Of a stretch of DNA of 33,256 nucleotides, positions 1 through 9,325 are shown one piece after another. Location: IMG/VR virus record IMGVR_UViG_3300031215_000039, positions 1 through 33,256 of that record; one strand, written 5' to 3'. The position numbers and the translations under genes are program-made. Source of the stretch: a virus. A model generated the notes under the pieces. That model was given only the letters and a program-made list of their open reading frames with translations, searched no databases and had not been told where the DNA came from. The first letter of the stretch is position 1. Each line of letters starts with the position of its first letter.

Positions 1-1830
1 TGCTCCCGTTCCCTGGATGCGGTCGGCTCGCTCGTCCAGTGTGCGGAAAACGCTGCGATCATCTCGCATGATCCGCATGGCCCGCTCCAGCACCTTCGCA
101 CGCTCCAAGTAAAGGCTTTCCACGATCGCCTGTTCCCCGAACAGGTCGGCCGTAACCTCGCGCGACACCGGAGCCTGGAGGGCTTGGGAAAGGATGCTTT
201 CGGCCTGGGCCGTGGTGTCGGGCCCGGTGCGCTTGAGGAGCTGCATCATTGCGCCGTGCATTTCGGGATCATCCACCATCCTGCCCACAAGCTCGGCAAA
301 GCGCTCGGGCACCACCTGGTTGATGAACATATCGAAGGCTTCATCTGACAGCCGCGCCAGAGATTGTGCCCGAGCAATGCCAGGACCGGCAGGCAGTTGC
401 GTGATCGCATCCGGCCGCACGCGCAGCACCCGAGCCGCGTCTCGCGCCATCGCTGTTGACATGCCGTCGCTGGCCTCCGCGATATTCTTAAGTGCCGCCA
501 GGACGCGGATATCTTCTGGCGAGAACCCATCGACCTCGCGGAACACGCGCGCCGCCATCGTGATCTCTTGGCCGGTTTGTTCCATGATCCGCCGCGCCAG
601 GCCGGTGCGCTGGTGCCCGTCAGCGATTGCCCGCGATCCGTCGCCGTATTCGTAGACGATCACGATCCCCGCGCGCTCGGGATACCACTCGGTCACATCG
701 AGAAGGCGCTGGGTCTGCCCGCCCTCGGCCACCACGTTGGAGCGGAACTGGAAAACGTCCGGCTGCACCAGAAGCTCGCGCGGGTCCACCTCCTCGATCT
801 CGCCGTTGAGGATCGAGGCGCGCGGCTGGGCGAAGGTCGGGCGATCCGGCATGTCCGGCGTGCCGCCCTCGTGCGCCGTCTCTGCGGCCGTCTGGGCGCG
901 CTCCAGGTGTTCGCGCACCTCCGGCCCGTCGCCACCGTCGGTTGCCGCCTCCTCGTCCTCCAGGTCGCGCCGGAGCTGCTGCGCGATCAAGTCCGCCTCT
1001 GCATCACCTGTCGCCTCTGCTGCGTCGATCAGCGAGCGGCGCTCGCCGCGCAGAAGGTGGCCAAGCCTGGTCGCCTGGTTTACGCCGCCACGAAACGCCC
1101 CAGGGCCATACATCGTGCCCGCGCGGATCGTGCCCCCGAACGTGGCACCGACGGCAAAACCGAACGCGGCGTTCTGAAAGATGCTTAACTCGGGAAGTCC
1201 GAGCTGGCGCAGGAAGGCATTGCGCGTCGGCGTGGTTCCGGCCTCCAGCGCAGCGACGATCCCGCCCTCGATCAGCGCCGTGGCCAAGATGCCAGCGCGA
1301 GAAGCCGCACCGAAGGGAAGCGTTGCAATCGTCTCGATGTTGTCGAAACCGGACACGAAACCGCCAGCCAGTTGCCCGCCAAGACCGCTCACGCCCCGCC
1401 CCCGAGACATGATCTCGTCGGATCGCTCGACACGCTCCAGGAGCGCCCCGGTGATTTCGTCGCGCCGCGCTGCCAGCGTCTCCGGCGTCACGTCCTCGGG
1501 AAGCTCGATGCCGCGCTGTTCCAGCTCCGCGAAAAGATCGGTCAGCGTGGCGTCGTCTGGGGCGAAGCGCTGCGAAGTGAGCCGCCCCGCCATTTCCAGG
1601 GAAAGCGCCTGCCCTTGGACGCGAACGCGCGCTGGGCCTGGGCCGAAGCTGTCGATCTCCATCTGGTCGAGAAGCGGCTGGAATATCTCGCGCTCTGTTC
1701 TGGGTCGGCTGGTTAGCTCGCCCACCTCTTGCTCGCGGCGAAACGCTGCACCGGCCACCTCGCCAAAGGTTGCGCGTGGCCCGCGCGTGGCGACGGGATC
1801 AACCGGCTGGAGCTGCACAAGTCTGGCCAT
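1..1830 (-). CDS. Large ejection (internal virion) protein with ParB-like polyvalent domain, 3' part cut by window edge
   Basis: An open frame runs from an ATG at 1830 to the window edge without a stop (610 codons seen). Residues ~148-240 are Gly/Ala-rich and hydrophobic, as in podovirus ejection proteins that cross the cell envelope. Residues ~345-470 look like the DdrB-type ParB domain of phage 'polyvalent' proteins: QPDVFQFRSN at ~356-365, then IADGHQR at ~402-408, the hallmark D-G-H-x-R of ParB-like folds. Its place, last after the tail tubular and two other ejection genes, matches T7 gp16. The ATG shares one base with the TGA of the upstream gene (TGATG), implying translational coupling. 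Inference: it is packaged in the head and injected with the DNA, and its missing part may carry further enzymatic domains such as helicase, methylase or protease modules. The domain family is recognised by eye only. Confidence 0.8.
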   Translation of the reverse strand, partial: MARLVQLQPVDPVATRGPRATFGEVAGAAFRREQEVGELTSRPRTEREIFQPLLDQMEIDSFGPGPARVRVQGQALSLEMAGRLTSQRFAPDDATLTDLFAELEQRGIELPEDVTPETLAARRDEITGALLERVERSDEIMSRGRGVSGLGGQLAGGFVSGFDNIETIATLPFGAASRAGILATALIEGGIVAALEAGTTPTRNAFLRQLGLPELSIFQNAAFGFAVGATFGGTIRAGTMYGPGAFRGGVNQATRLGHLLRGERRSLIDAAEATGDAEADLIAQQLRRDLEDEEAATDGGDGPEVREHLERAQTAAETAHEGGTPDMPDRPTFAQPRASILNGEIEEVDPRELLVQPDVFQFRSNVVAEGGQTQRLLDVTEWYPERAGIVIVYEYGDGSRAIADGHQRTGLARRIMEQTGQEITMAARVFREVDGFSPEDIRVLAALKNIAEASDGMSTAMARDAARVLRVRPDAITQLPAGPGIARAQSLARLSDEAFDMFINQVVPERFAELVGRMVDDPEMHGAMMQLLKRTGPDTTAQAESILSQALQAPVSREVTADLFGEQAIVESLYLERAKVLERAMRIMRDDRSVFRTLDERADRIQGTGA

Positions 1831-4800
1831 CAGTCGAACTCCCGCAGATCAAAGGTCAGGATGCCGCGCTGGTCGCCGTTATCGGTCAGGAACACGGCAC
1901 CCTCGGCGTCCACCGGCACCAGGATATTAGGATCATCAGGCGACGGCCGCAGGCCCTCAATTGAGCGCTCCAGCTCGTCGGCAGACATTGGCCGGCCGAA
2001 CCGATCCACGACAAGCCCGCGCGCAATTTCGGTCAGGCGCTCGTCGGTCAGACCCCCGCCCAGCATAGTGCCGCCGATCATGCGGTTCACGCGCCCAGCG
2101 TCCCAGCCTGGTGGCAGGAGCGTGGCCCCGTAGCGGGTTTCTGCCATGCCGCCGGTGCCGTCGGCTTGCTCGCCCAGCGCCATGCGGTAGCCCGTTTCAA
2201 GGTCGCCCGTCTCGATTGCCCGGCCACCCTCGGCCATTGCCAGGCCGCGCGCATAGGCCAGCGCCGTGGTGTCGAGATCGCGGATGCCCTCGGACGCGAT
2301 CATGTCGGCCTCCAGGAGCGGCGCAAGGATCGTCTCGCGCGCCGCCGCCAGGTCTGTAGCGCTGCCCCCTTCCAGGCGCGTATCGACCGCACCGCGAAGG
2401 ATCACGCCTGCCGCCTGTTGGTTGCCCATCGAGTAGACCGCACCGGCCGCGTAGATCACCGGCTCCGATTGCCCAATCCGCGAGAAGATCGCCATTGCCT
2501 GGTCCTCGCCCATCTCGGCCACCGAGCCCAGGAACGCGGCGCGCTGGGCGCGCGAGCCGTTCTGGAACACCTCCGAGATGCCGTCCAGCTCGGCCTGTGT
2601 CAGCGGAACCGGATGATCGACCCCTTCCGGCCGCGTGTGTGGTGCTAGGAGATCGACGCGCTGCGAGATAATGCTGCCCACCTGTTCCATGTCCTCCGCT
2701 TCCGCAAGGCTCGGCAGCTCGACACCGACGGAGCGAGCGAAGCGCACCGGATCATCGGTGGCCATGCCCCGGCGATGCTCGGACCACTCGCCAAGGCGCT
2801 CAATCACGCGCTGCGTGGTCAGTGCCTCGGCCCCGTAGCTCTGACCCTGTGCGGCCAGGACAGACAACGCGCCGCGTGCATCCTCCAGGACCGCATCCCG
2901 CTCGGCCGCGCTCATGCCTCGCAGCGTCTCCACGTCGCGGTGGAACGCCTCGACCTCGTTGATCGCCGCCAGCACGTCTTGATTGCCCGCCGCCTGGGCG
3001 CGCAGCCCGTCGTAGTCCACGTCCTCGGCCCGCGCGCCGTTCATGGCCAGTTGTTCAATCAGGGGCAGGCCGACCGTTTCAGCCGAAACCGCATCCTGCA
3101 CTTGCTTGATCCGGTCTTGCAGGCTTTCGATGATTGCCGCCCCGCCCAGATCGAGATCGCCCCGGTCGGCCGCGTCAGACATGTCTCCCCTGACGCGCTC
3201 GACGTAGCGCATCAGCTCGTCGCCTGTCATGCCGTGCGTTGCCACCTGTGCATCAGCTACCTGAAACTCAAGCTGCGCCTCGCGCTGGAGATCAGGGTAG
3301 GGAGAGAGCGCCGACATGATGCGCGCACGCTCCTCTTGTGGGATCGCCACCGGCACGCCAGCCTCACCCATCGACACATAGGCGTTGATCGTGTCCGTCA
3401 TGCCTTGTTCAAGCCGCCGCCGCTCTGCCTCGGCCGCAGTCCGGCGCGCGCTTTCGGTCGAGCGTGCCCGGCTTTCCATCGAGCGCAGCATCTCCAGGCT
3501 TTCACCCGCAGGCAGCGGGGAATTGCCCGAGAACACCTGCTGCCGGAACTCCTCGACATACTGACCAGGCGCGGCCGAGCGCATGAAGTCGGCCTCAATC
3601 ATCAGGCGGCGCGCGCCCATCGTGATCTCGGCCATGTTGGTGGCGATAGCGTCCGGCGTCATGGTCCCGGCGCGCGTCGGATCGGCCGGATAGGTGCGCC
3701 CGGCGATCTCGAACCCCTCGCGCGGCCCGAACTGCGCCAGCGTGTCGGTGGCCTGGGCCATGTGATCGGCCAGCTCTGCCGCCGTCGCCCCGGTCAGCGC
3801 CAGGCGTTCGGCCTCGGATCGCGTTGTGGTGACGATCTGGCCAAGGGCCTCCTCTTGCCGTGCCATCACGCGCCGCTGGGAAAGCTCTACTGCCTGCCGC
3901 TCTGCTGCGATCCGGCCCCGGTCGAACTGCGATTGCATCTCGGTTGCCAGGCCAGGCATTTCCTGGGGAAGCTCGGACATGACTTGCGCCCGCACGCTTT
4001 CCAGCTCCTCGCGGAGCTGCCCGAGATCGCCGTCGGCCCGCTGCATGGCCGCACGCATCCCCTCCTCCATCGCGGCCGTGGCGCGCGCGGTAATCACGCG
4101 ATCCGCTGCACGGTTGAAGGCAGCATCGCGCACCGTGAAAGGAAGGCGCGGCTCAAACGTCGAGCTGTTCAGCGTCTCCAGCTCATACTCCGGCGTGCCG
4201 GGCACGCTTACCGTGATCCCTTCACGCCCCGCGCGCTCCTCGGCCTTCCTGATCCAGAGGTTTGCAAAGTCCTGCGCCGACATGGTGTCAGGATCGCCGC
4301 CGTTGAGCCGCACGGCTTCGCGCCCGACAACGGACGAGGCCAGGCGCGGCCCGGCGGTCAGTAGATTGATCGCGCCCTGCGCGCCCTGCTGGTGCGCCAG
4401 GTAAATCTCGCCCACGGTCGGCTGTCGGCCGAGCGCCGTGGCAAGCGTGCTCATGTTGTCTCGGGTAAAGCGCGCGCCTGCATCTGCCGCCTGATCCACG
4501 TCGAAACGGTTTGCGACGCCATACTGCGCGGCCGTGCCGTCGATGAACTGGAACAGGCCACCGGCCGAGCTGTTGGGGTTCTGCGCGTTGGGATCGAAGC
4601 TGCTTTCCAGGCTGGCAATGACGGACAGCACACCAGGATCGACGCCGTGCGCCTCGCCCGCCCGCGTGATCGCCGCACGAACGCGCGTTGGTCCAGGCTG
4701 TAACCCGTCACCCTGTGCGCCCATCGTCACCGAGGTATCCTGGCCACGAAGCTGCCGGAGCCCCCATTGAGGCCCCCGCTCATCAACCGCGGCTAAAGCC

Positions 4801-4976
4801 TCTTGCTCGCCCCGTGCGGTCTGCACCTGTTCCACCGCCGGGCGGATGAACTGGTTGGCCGATCCGAGGATATCCTGGAAGGCAGCGAAGGTCTGTTCGC
4901 GCCCGCGACCAAGCTCCGCGCGAGGGGAAACCTGGGGCGTGACAAGGGCAGGGCCATAGCGGCGAATTGAAGGCAT
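1830..4976 (-). CDS. Internal virion protein with lytic transglycosylase domain
   Basis: 1048 aa. Residues ~97-210 form an SLT-type lytic transglycosylase (goose-lysozyme fold). The catalytic Glu is in ASLESSF (E124), followed by the family signature GLFQF (140-144), an Asn/Ser-rich loop, and YLAHQQG (192-198). The remaining ~830 residues are long, mostly helical, charged segments without a recognised domain, typical of T7 gp15/gp16-like ejection proteins. The enzyme would cut glycan strands locally so that the DNA-ejection channel can cross the periplasm. It lies 3 bp after the small ejection gene and overlaps the ParB-domain ejection gene by one base, so the three are one translationally coupled ejection cassette. 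In T7 the transglycosylase sits on gp16; here it is on the middle protein of the cassette. Confidence 0.9.
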   Translation of the reverse strand: MPSIRRYGPALVTPQVSPRAELGRGREQTFAAFQDILGSANQFIRPAVEQVQTARGEQEALAAVDERGPQWGLRQLRGQDTSVTMGAQGDGLQPGPTRVRAAITRAGEAHGVDPGVLSVIASLESSFDPNAQNPNSSAGGLFQFIDGTAAQYGVANRFDVDQAADAGARFTRDNMSTLATALGRQPTVGEIYLAHQQGAQGAINLLTAGPRLASSVVGREAVRLNGGDPDTMSAQDFANLWIRKAEERAGREGITVSVPGTPEYELETLNSSTFEPRLPFTVRDAAFNRAADRVITARATAAMEEGMRAAMQRADGDLGQLREELESVRAQVMSELPQEMPGLATEMQSQFDRGRIAAERQAVELSQRRVMARQEEALGQIVTTTRSEAERLALTGATAAELADHMAQATDTLAQFGPREGFEIAGRTYPADPTRAGTMTPDAIATNMAEITMGARRLMIEADFMRSAAPGQYVEEFRQQVFSGNSPLPAGESLEMLRSMESRARSTESARRTAAEAERRRLEQGMTDTINAYVSMGEAGVPVAIPQEERARIMSALSPYPDLQREAQLEFQVADAQVATHGMTGDELMRYVERVRGDMSDAADRGDLDLGGAAIIESLQDRIKQVQDAVSAETVGLPLIEQLAMNGARAEDVDYDGLRAQAAGNQDVLAAINEVEAFHRDVETLRGMSAAERDAVLEDARGALSVLAAQGQSYGAEALTTQRVIERLGEWSEHRRGMATDDPVRFARSVGVELPSLAEAEDMEQVGSIISQRVDLLAPHTRPEGVDHPVPLTQAELDGISEVFQNGSRAQRAAFLGSVAEMGEDQAMAIFSRIGQSEPVIYAAGAVYSMGNQQAAGVILRGAVDTRLEGGSATDLAAARETILAPLLEADMIASEGIRDLDTTALAYARGLAMAEGGRAIETGDLETGYRMALGEQADGTGGMAETRYGATLLPPGWDAGRVNRMIGGTMLGGGLTDERLTEIARGLVVDRFGRPMSADELERSIEGLRPSPDDPNILVPVDAEGAVFLTDNGDQRGILTFDLREFD

Positions 4977-4979
4977 GGT

Positions 4980-5573
4980 TTACCCCGTCAGTTGATACGC
5001 ATCGACGCCGATCTGTGCGGCGCGGCCGAAGCCGCCCAGCATCGAGGATCGCGCCTCGGACATGAGGCCCCGCGCACGAAGGCGGGACATTGCGGCGCGG
5101 TTGTCCGCGTTCTGCCTGGTCACGTCCAGGTTCCGCTCGGCCAGGCGCTTGGTGCTTTCGGCCACGTTCACCGGCGTGCCCACGCCAATGTCGAGCCCGT
5201 TGGCAAGCTGGATCACCTTTTGCTCGCCCGCCAGCTCGGCATATTCCCGCGCCAGGTCACGCGCCTGGCCCGCACCTGCCGCCTGTTCCTGGAGCGCCTG
5301 CGTCCTGGCGAACGCGGCCTGGTCCTTTGCTGCCCGGCTCGCGGCCACACCCTGCCCGATTGCCGCCAGGGCCGAGCCTGCGCTTAGAACCTGGGACAAC
5401 GTGACGACACCAGAGCCCGCCGCAGCGGCCCCAGCTCCTGCCGCCGCCCCTGCGCCAGCTCCCGCCGCAGCGGCCCCAGCTCCTGCCGCCGCCCCTGCGC
5501 CCGCAAACATTGTGCCGACGGAGGCGGCGGCGCTGGATATCGCCGTCCCGATTGCCATGAAAACTGTTGCCAT
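4980..5573 (-). CDS. Small Ala/Gly-rich ejection protein (T7 gp14-like role)
   Basis: 197 aa. The first ~20 residues are hydrophobic (ATVFMAIGTAISSAA), followed by an Ala-Gly low-complexity stretch (~residues 23-53), a second hydrophobic segment (~58-78) and a charged helical C-terminal half. This resembles the smallest internal core protein of T7-like phages (gp14), which forms the outer-membrane part of the ejection channel. Similarity is by architecture and position only. The SD sequence AGGAGG overlaps the stop codon of the upstream nozzle gene, 5-6 bases before this ATG. The Ala-Gly stretch is encoded by a 45-bp tandem duplication (see repeat). Confidence 0.7.
   Translation of the reverse strand: MATVFMAIGTAISSAAASVGTMFAGAGAAAGAGAAAAGAGAGAAAGAGAAAAGSGVVTLSQVLSAGSALAAIGQGVAASRAAKDQAAFARTQALQEQAAGAGQARDLAREYAELAGEQKVIQLANGLDIGVGTPVNVAESTKRLAERNLDVTRQNADNRAAMSRLRARGLMSEARSSMLGGFGRAAQIGVDAYQLTG
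5416..5505. repeat. 45-bp tandem duplication in ejection gene
   Basis: Two head-to-tail copies of a 45-bp unit (5416-5460 and 5461-5505). The first 40 bases are identical and the last five diverge. Each encodes 15 residues of Ala/Gly, so the copy number can change without breaking the frame. Confidence 0.9.
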
Positions 5574-5582
5574 GCCCGCCTC

Positions 5583-8500
5583 CTAAAATCTCACGTCGTA
5601 GGTTATCGACCGCAGGAGGAACGGCATAGGCTCGATCTGCGTGATCTCCACCGTCGGCTCCTTCTGCCAGCGGCCGAGCCCGCCGATCCGCTTTGGCCCC
5701 GTGAATAGAACCTCCTCCAGCGTCGGGTCCATCAACCCGCTGTCGTAATTCTGGAGCGACACTTGCCGCGCCCGCCCGCCGTCGTGCCCCGTGATCGCCA
5801 CCGCTCCGGTGCGTTGGAGCTGGAGAAGCGCGCGGAAGATGCGCATGTTCTGCATTGTCGGGGAAAGCTCGCTCCGGCCCTTGTAGGGGTGTAGCACGAT
5901 CCTCGGCACCTGCTTGAGCCCGACCTCGGCCGAGGTGGCAAAGGACGCCGTGCCAAGGTCGATTGAGCCCGAGGACACCGTGAACGCGCCAAGCGGCAGG
6001 CCGTCACCATGCACCTCGACCACCTGCCCCTCAAGCCAAGGATAAGCCGACACGTCGATGGTCGAGCCAGCGCCCGAGATCGGGATGCTACAATCCGACA
6101 TGAACGCATCATCGAACTGCTCAAGGAAGTGCCACGTCGCGCCGGTCAGATCGCGCTCGACCATTGCGAAGGCGTCACCGGCCTGCGTCGAGGAAAACCC
6201 CAGAGGCGTGCCTTGCGTCTTGACGCGGAAAAAGCCCGTCACCTGCTGCACGCGGTCAATCACAACCATGGCGGCTGGCACCTGGTTGCCGTTCCGGTCG
6301 GCTCCGGTGTTGGCAACCAAAAGGATAGTCGGCTCGTCCACGTCGCGCGCCCGGCGCAGCACCAAGGATCGCGGCGACGACATGAGGTGCCCAGCCAAGA
6401 GCGATACCGGCTCTGCCGAATAGCTCTGCTCGGTGTCGGTGAACAGATACTCGCGCAGAGCTCGACCGTTGCGATCCACGAACAGCGTGCCACCCTGCAC
6501 GTCCACCGGATTTACGTTGGCACTGGAGCCATGGCGGCTCGTGACCTTGAGTGCGATATTGTCGATGGTGATTGGCTCGTCGGGCACATAAAGCTCGGCC
6601 GAGCTGGTGAAGATTTGCAGGTGCCGTCCAGGGTAAATATTCTGGATTGTCACCTGCTCGTCAATGTTCGGTGCGACCACAATCGGAGACGCTGCCACCG
6701 GGTCTGCATCCTCCTTGAAGTCGAACAGCGCGCCCGCCCGGCTGGCCACAATCACATCAGGTCGAGCCTTGAAGCCGCCCATCCAATGCCGTCCCTGATA
6801 GAACGTGCCGCAGCTCGGATAGCCGCGCGTGGCGCTCCAGAGCGCGTCAAAGTCTTTCTTGCCGAACTGCTTGCGGGACAGCACCACCGTGCCGTCGCCG
6901 GTCAAAATGTCGATCACCAGGATCGGCCAGGATTTCTTGCCATCCTTGCCGGTAAATTCGACCTCAAGCTCTGCGTTCGCGCTCGATTTCTCATTGATCC
7001 GCACGGTCACGGAGGTGATATCTGGCAGGCTTTCGATTGCCGTCTTTAGTTTCACCACGTTGTACCATGCGAGGCTGCTCCAGCTTATCTCGTCGCTGGC
7101 CGCGCCATTGTATTCGACCAAGAGCTTGTGACCACTACTCATGTCATCGAACCGCAAGAACTGGATTTCGTTCTCGCCGCCGCCGGTATCCTCGTCGTCA
7201 AAGGAGAACTCGGTTATGGTGTCGAACTCCAGAGGGCTTGACCGCCAGTCCTGGTCGCTACCCAGCCGCTGCACGATGTAAGGCGGCTGGTCCTGGTGGT
7301 AGAGGATCAGCGTGTCCAGGTTCGGCGCGGCCTTGATCGAGGCCACCTGCGCGGCCGTGTGCGGGATCGGTGTTGCCGCCATCCATGCGCCGCTCAATCC
7401 GTCGAACACGTCGCAGCACCCCCCGGTCATTACCAGGATATACTCGTCCTCTATGCTTGTCGTCAGGCGGTGCATGGAGAACGCCTCGACCGTGCCGCCA
7501 GAGCTGTAGCCTGCCTCGATCTGCATTTCCACGCCGGACAGCTCGACTGTGGCACCTTTGAGATCGAGCGCCGAGGCATTGTCTACGATCACACGCCAAT
7601 AGCGCGCCGTTCCCAAGAGCGTGTCAGGAGCTGCGCCGAAACGTCGATGATAAGCGATATTGCCAACGGAGATGGATGCCACATCTGACCAGGTAGAGCC
7701 GTCCGAGCTGGTCTGGAGCGTGAGATTTGCCGTTGAGATACCGGCCGGCAAGCCGATCCGAAGATCGCGCGCATCAAACAAAGACACCGCCTGCGCGCTG
7801 CCCAAGTCCAGCCGAGCGATCTCGTATTCCGTCGCTGTGCCCACGCCTTTGGTGGCCGTCCCGCCGGAGCTGTAGGCTCCAAGCGCCGAGCTGTCGAAAC
7901 CGTCAAGCTCGAAGGTGTTGTAGGTCAGAACCGTGATTGCGCCTTGGTGCCCATTGATCGAGCTGGCGAGGATTTCCTCGGCCGAGCCGCCGGTTGAATA
8001 TGCGGTGAACCCGCTACTATCGGTCCCATTGAGAGAAAAGCTGTCCACGCTGATTACTGTGATCGTGTAGGTGTCGTTGTTCAACTCCGTCATGCCGGAG
8101 ACGCCGGTGATCTCGATCTTGTCTCCAGTCGAAAACCCATGCGCCGCAGCGGTGATAAGGCACGGATTTGCCTGCGTGGCATTAGAGATCGACGCGGTTG
8201 ATCCGCTGGGCGCGCCCATGCCCTCGATCCCCTCGATCCGCACGCGGTCGCCGGTGGTGTAGCCGTGGCCCGTTGCCGTCACCACCGCCGGGTTGGCATT
8301 GCTCACGCCCGAGATCGTCGCATCCGATCCAGTCTCCAGGAGCGTGTTGCGGTCGCCGTCGGTCAGGTTCGCGGCCGTGCCGCCGTTTGCGGCCGTGACG
8401 GTTGCGCCGCCCAGGCTGATCGAGGAGATCGGGCCACGCTGGAGCGCGCGGAAGCGCCAGCCCTCGCGCCGCTTGGCCCCGCCTTGGGGCAGAGGCACCG

Positions 8501-8615
8501 CGTTCTCGATGATGCGCGCCGAGTTGTAGAAGAACGACACGTCCTCGCGGCTCCAGAGGAGCGGATCGAACTCGCCTGCGGAAAGGCTGGTCTGGACATG
8601 GCGGCTGGTGGGCAT
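5583..8615 (-). CDS. Tail tubular protein B / nozzle-like tail protein with FCCH-like and discoidin-like inserts
   Basis: 1010 aa from the ATG at 8615, chosen because it overlaps the upstream TGA by one base (TGATG) and is preceded by GGAGGGG. A longer frame to 8879 exists but its extra 88 residues are Arg/Pro/Gly shadow of the upstream gene. The N-terminus (SAGEFDPLLWSRED, then NAVPLPQGGAKRREGWRF) is the signature of short-tail nozzle proteins (T7 gp12-like). Residues ~100-250 contain two or three repeats of the type VVTATGHGYTTGDRVRI ... FTAYSTGG, the E1-FCCH-like beta module often seen in phage tail proteins. Residues ~255-370 look like an F5/8-type C (discoidin) fold, with LQTSSDGSTWSDV and ARYWRV. 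The rest (~400-1010) is the nozzle body. It should form the distal tail tube and carry surface-exposed carbohydrate-binding inserts. Confidence 0.87.
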   Translation of the reverse strand: MPTSRHVQTSLSAGEFDPLLWSREDVSFFYNSARIIENAVPLPQGGAKRREGWRFRALQRGPISSISLGGATVTAANGGTAANLTDGDRNTLLETGSDATISGVSNANPAVVTATGHGYTTGDRVRIEGIEGMGAPSGSTASISNATQANPCLITAAAHGFSTGDKIEITGVSGMTELNNDTYTITVISVDSFSLNGTDSSGFTAYSTGGSAEEILASSINGHQGAITVLTYNTFELDGFDSSALGAYSSGGTATKGVGTATEYEIARLDLGSAQAVSLFDARDLRIGLPAGISTANLTLQTSSDGSTWSDVASISVGNIAYHRRFGAAPDTLLGTARYWRVIVDNASALDLKGATVELSGVEMQIEAGYSSGGTVEAFSMHRLTTSIEDEYILVMTGGCCDVFDGLSGAWMAATPIPHTAAQVASIKAAPNLDTLILYHQDQPPYIVQRLGSDQDWRSSPLEFDTITEFSFDDEDTGGGENEIQFLRFDDMSSGHKLLVEYNGAASDEISWSSLAWYNVVKLKTAIESLPDITSVTVRINEKSSANAELEVEFTGKDGKKSWPILVIDILTGDGTVVLSRKQFGKKDFDALWSATRGYPSCGTFYQGRHWMGGFKARPDVIVASRAGALFDFKEDADPVAASPIVVAPNIDEQVTIQNIYPGRHLQIFTSSAELYVPDEPITIDNIALKVTSRHGSSANVNPVDVQGGTLFVDRNGRALREYLFTDTEQSYSAEPVSLLAGHLMSSPRSLVLRRARDVDEPTILLVANTGADRNGNQVPAAMVVIDRVQQVTGFFRVKTQGTPLGFSSTQAGDAFAMVERDLTGATWHFLEQFDDAFMSDCSIPISGAGSTIDVSAYPWLEGQVVEVHGDGLPLGAFTVSSGSIDLGTASFATSAEVGLKQVPRIVLHPYKGRSELSPTMQNMRIFRALLQLQRTGAVAITGHDGGRARQVSLQNYDSGLMDPTLEEVLFTGPKRIGGLGRWQKEPTVEITQIEPMPFLLRSITYDVRF

Positions 8616-9253
8616 CAGTAGACCCCTCCAAAGCGCGCGTTCCAGATCGGATCGTGATCGTCCAGGAGGGATCGCGTCGGATCGCCGGTCGCGTCCGCCT
8701 CGGTCGCCGTGCGGAACAGCCCGCCCCGGCCGAACTCGCTCGGGTTGCCATAGGCGATCTGGCGGTGGAGCTGTTCCTTGCTCGCGTTCTCCGTCACCGG
8801 CAGCGCTAGGGTCGCGGCGACGGCCTCGATTGCGAGCGTGTGAAAATAGCCCGGCCATTGGCTTTCTGGCACGCGCCAAATGTATTCAATCACCACCTGG
8901 TCATAATCGCAGAACAGCCAGCGCTCCTGGATTTCGTAGAGGAACACTTGGGGCGCGCGCTGCCGCGTCGTGTTGAACACGGACAGAGGCTTTCCCACGC
9001 GATCCGTGCGCAGGGTCGGCATGAGAAAGGCGCGCTTCCATTCGTTGATCGGCGTGCCCGCTGCATCCTCCTCCAGCACCTTGCGGCGCGTGGCGAAGCT
9101 CCAGTCGTGCGATCCAAGGAGCTGGAGGATCGTGGGCTCGTAGAGCTGGTTCACCTTCTCGGCTGTATCGCTGTCCTCCTCAAAAGAGGAAATCGCCGGT
9201 TCGCCCAGGCGAGCCAGCGCTTGCGATGCAACGTCCACTCTGCTGTCGGTCAT
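8615..9253 (-). CDS. Tail tubular protein A (T7 gp11-like head-tail adaptor)
   Basis: 212 aa, close to the usual ~200 aa of the family. The N-terminus DVASQALARLGEPAISSFEEDSDTA and then YEPTILQLLGSHDWSFATRR are the typical opening of gp11-like adaptors, a helical domain that docks under the portal dodecamer. The gene directly precedes the nozzle gene with a one-base TGATG overlap, as in T7-like phages. A strong terminator hairpin lies 12-46 bases upstream of its ATG, so it may need its own promoter or depend on read-through. Confidence 0.93.
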   Translation of the reverse strand: MTDSRVDVASQALARLGEPAISSFEEDSDTAEKVNQLYEPTILQLLGSHDWSFATRRKVLEEDAAGTPINEWKRAFLMPTLRTDRVGKPLSVFNTTRQRAPQVFLYEIQERWLFCDYDQVVIEYIWRVPESQWPGYFHTLAIEAVAATLALPVTENASKEQLHRQIAYGNPSEFGRGGLFRTATEADATGDPTRSLLDDHDPIWNARFGGVY

Positions 9254-9264
9254 GTCAGCCCCCT

Positions 9265-9299
9265 AAGAAAATGGGCCGAGGCCATGACAGCCCCGGCCC
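9265..9299 (-). terminator. Intrinsic terminator between decoration-like gene and tail genes
   Basis: Read on the minus strand, a GC-rich hairpin with arms GGGCCG-x-GGC and GCC-x-CGGCCC (9273-9299) and a 7-base loop is followed directly by a T-rich tract (complement of 9265-9271). It would attenuate transcription from the capsid genes into the tail genes. Confidence 0.7.
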
Positions 9300-9325
9300 G
9301 TCCCTCGCATCCACACCCCAGCGGA

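Noticed and set aside
2775-4364. 529-aa plus-strand open frame
   Set aside because: Antisense shadow of the transglycosylase ejection gene, caused by high GC; no SD and no recognisable domain.
8616-8879. N-terminal extension of the nozzle gene
   Set aside because: The extra 88 codons are Arg/Pro/Gly-rich shadow of the tail tubular A gene; the start at 8615 has an SD and the usual TGATG overlap.
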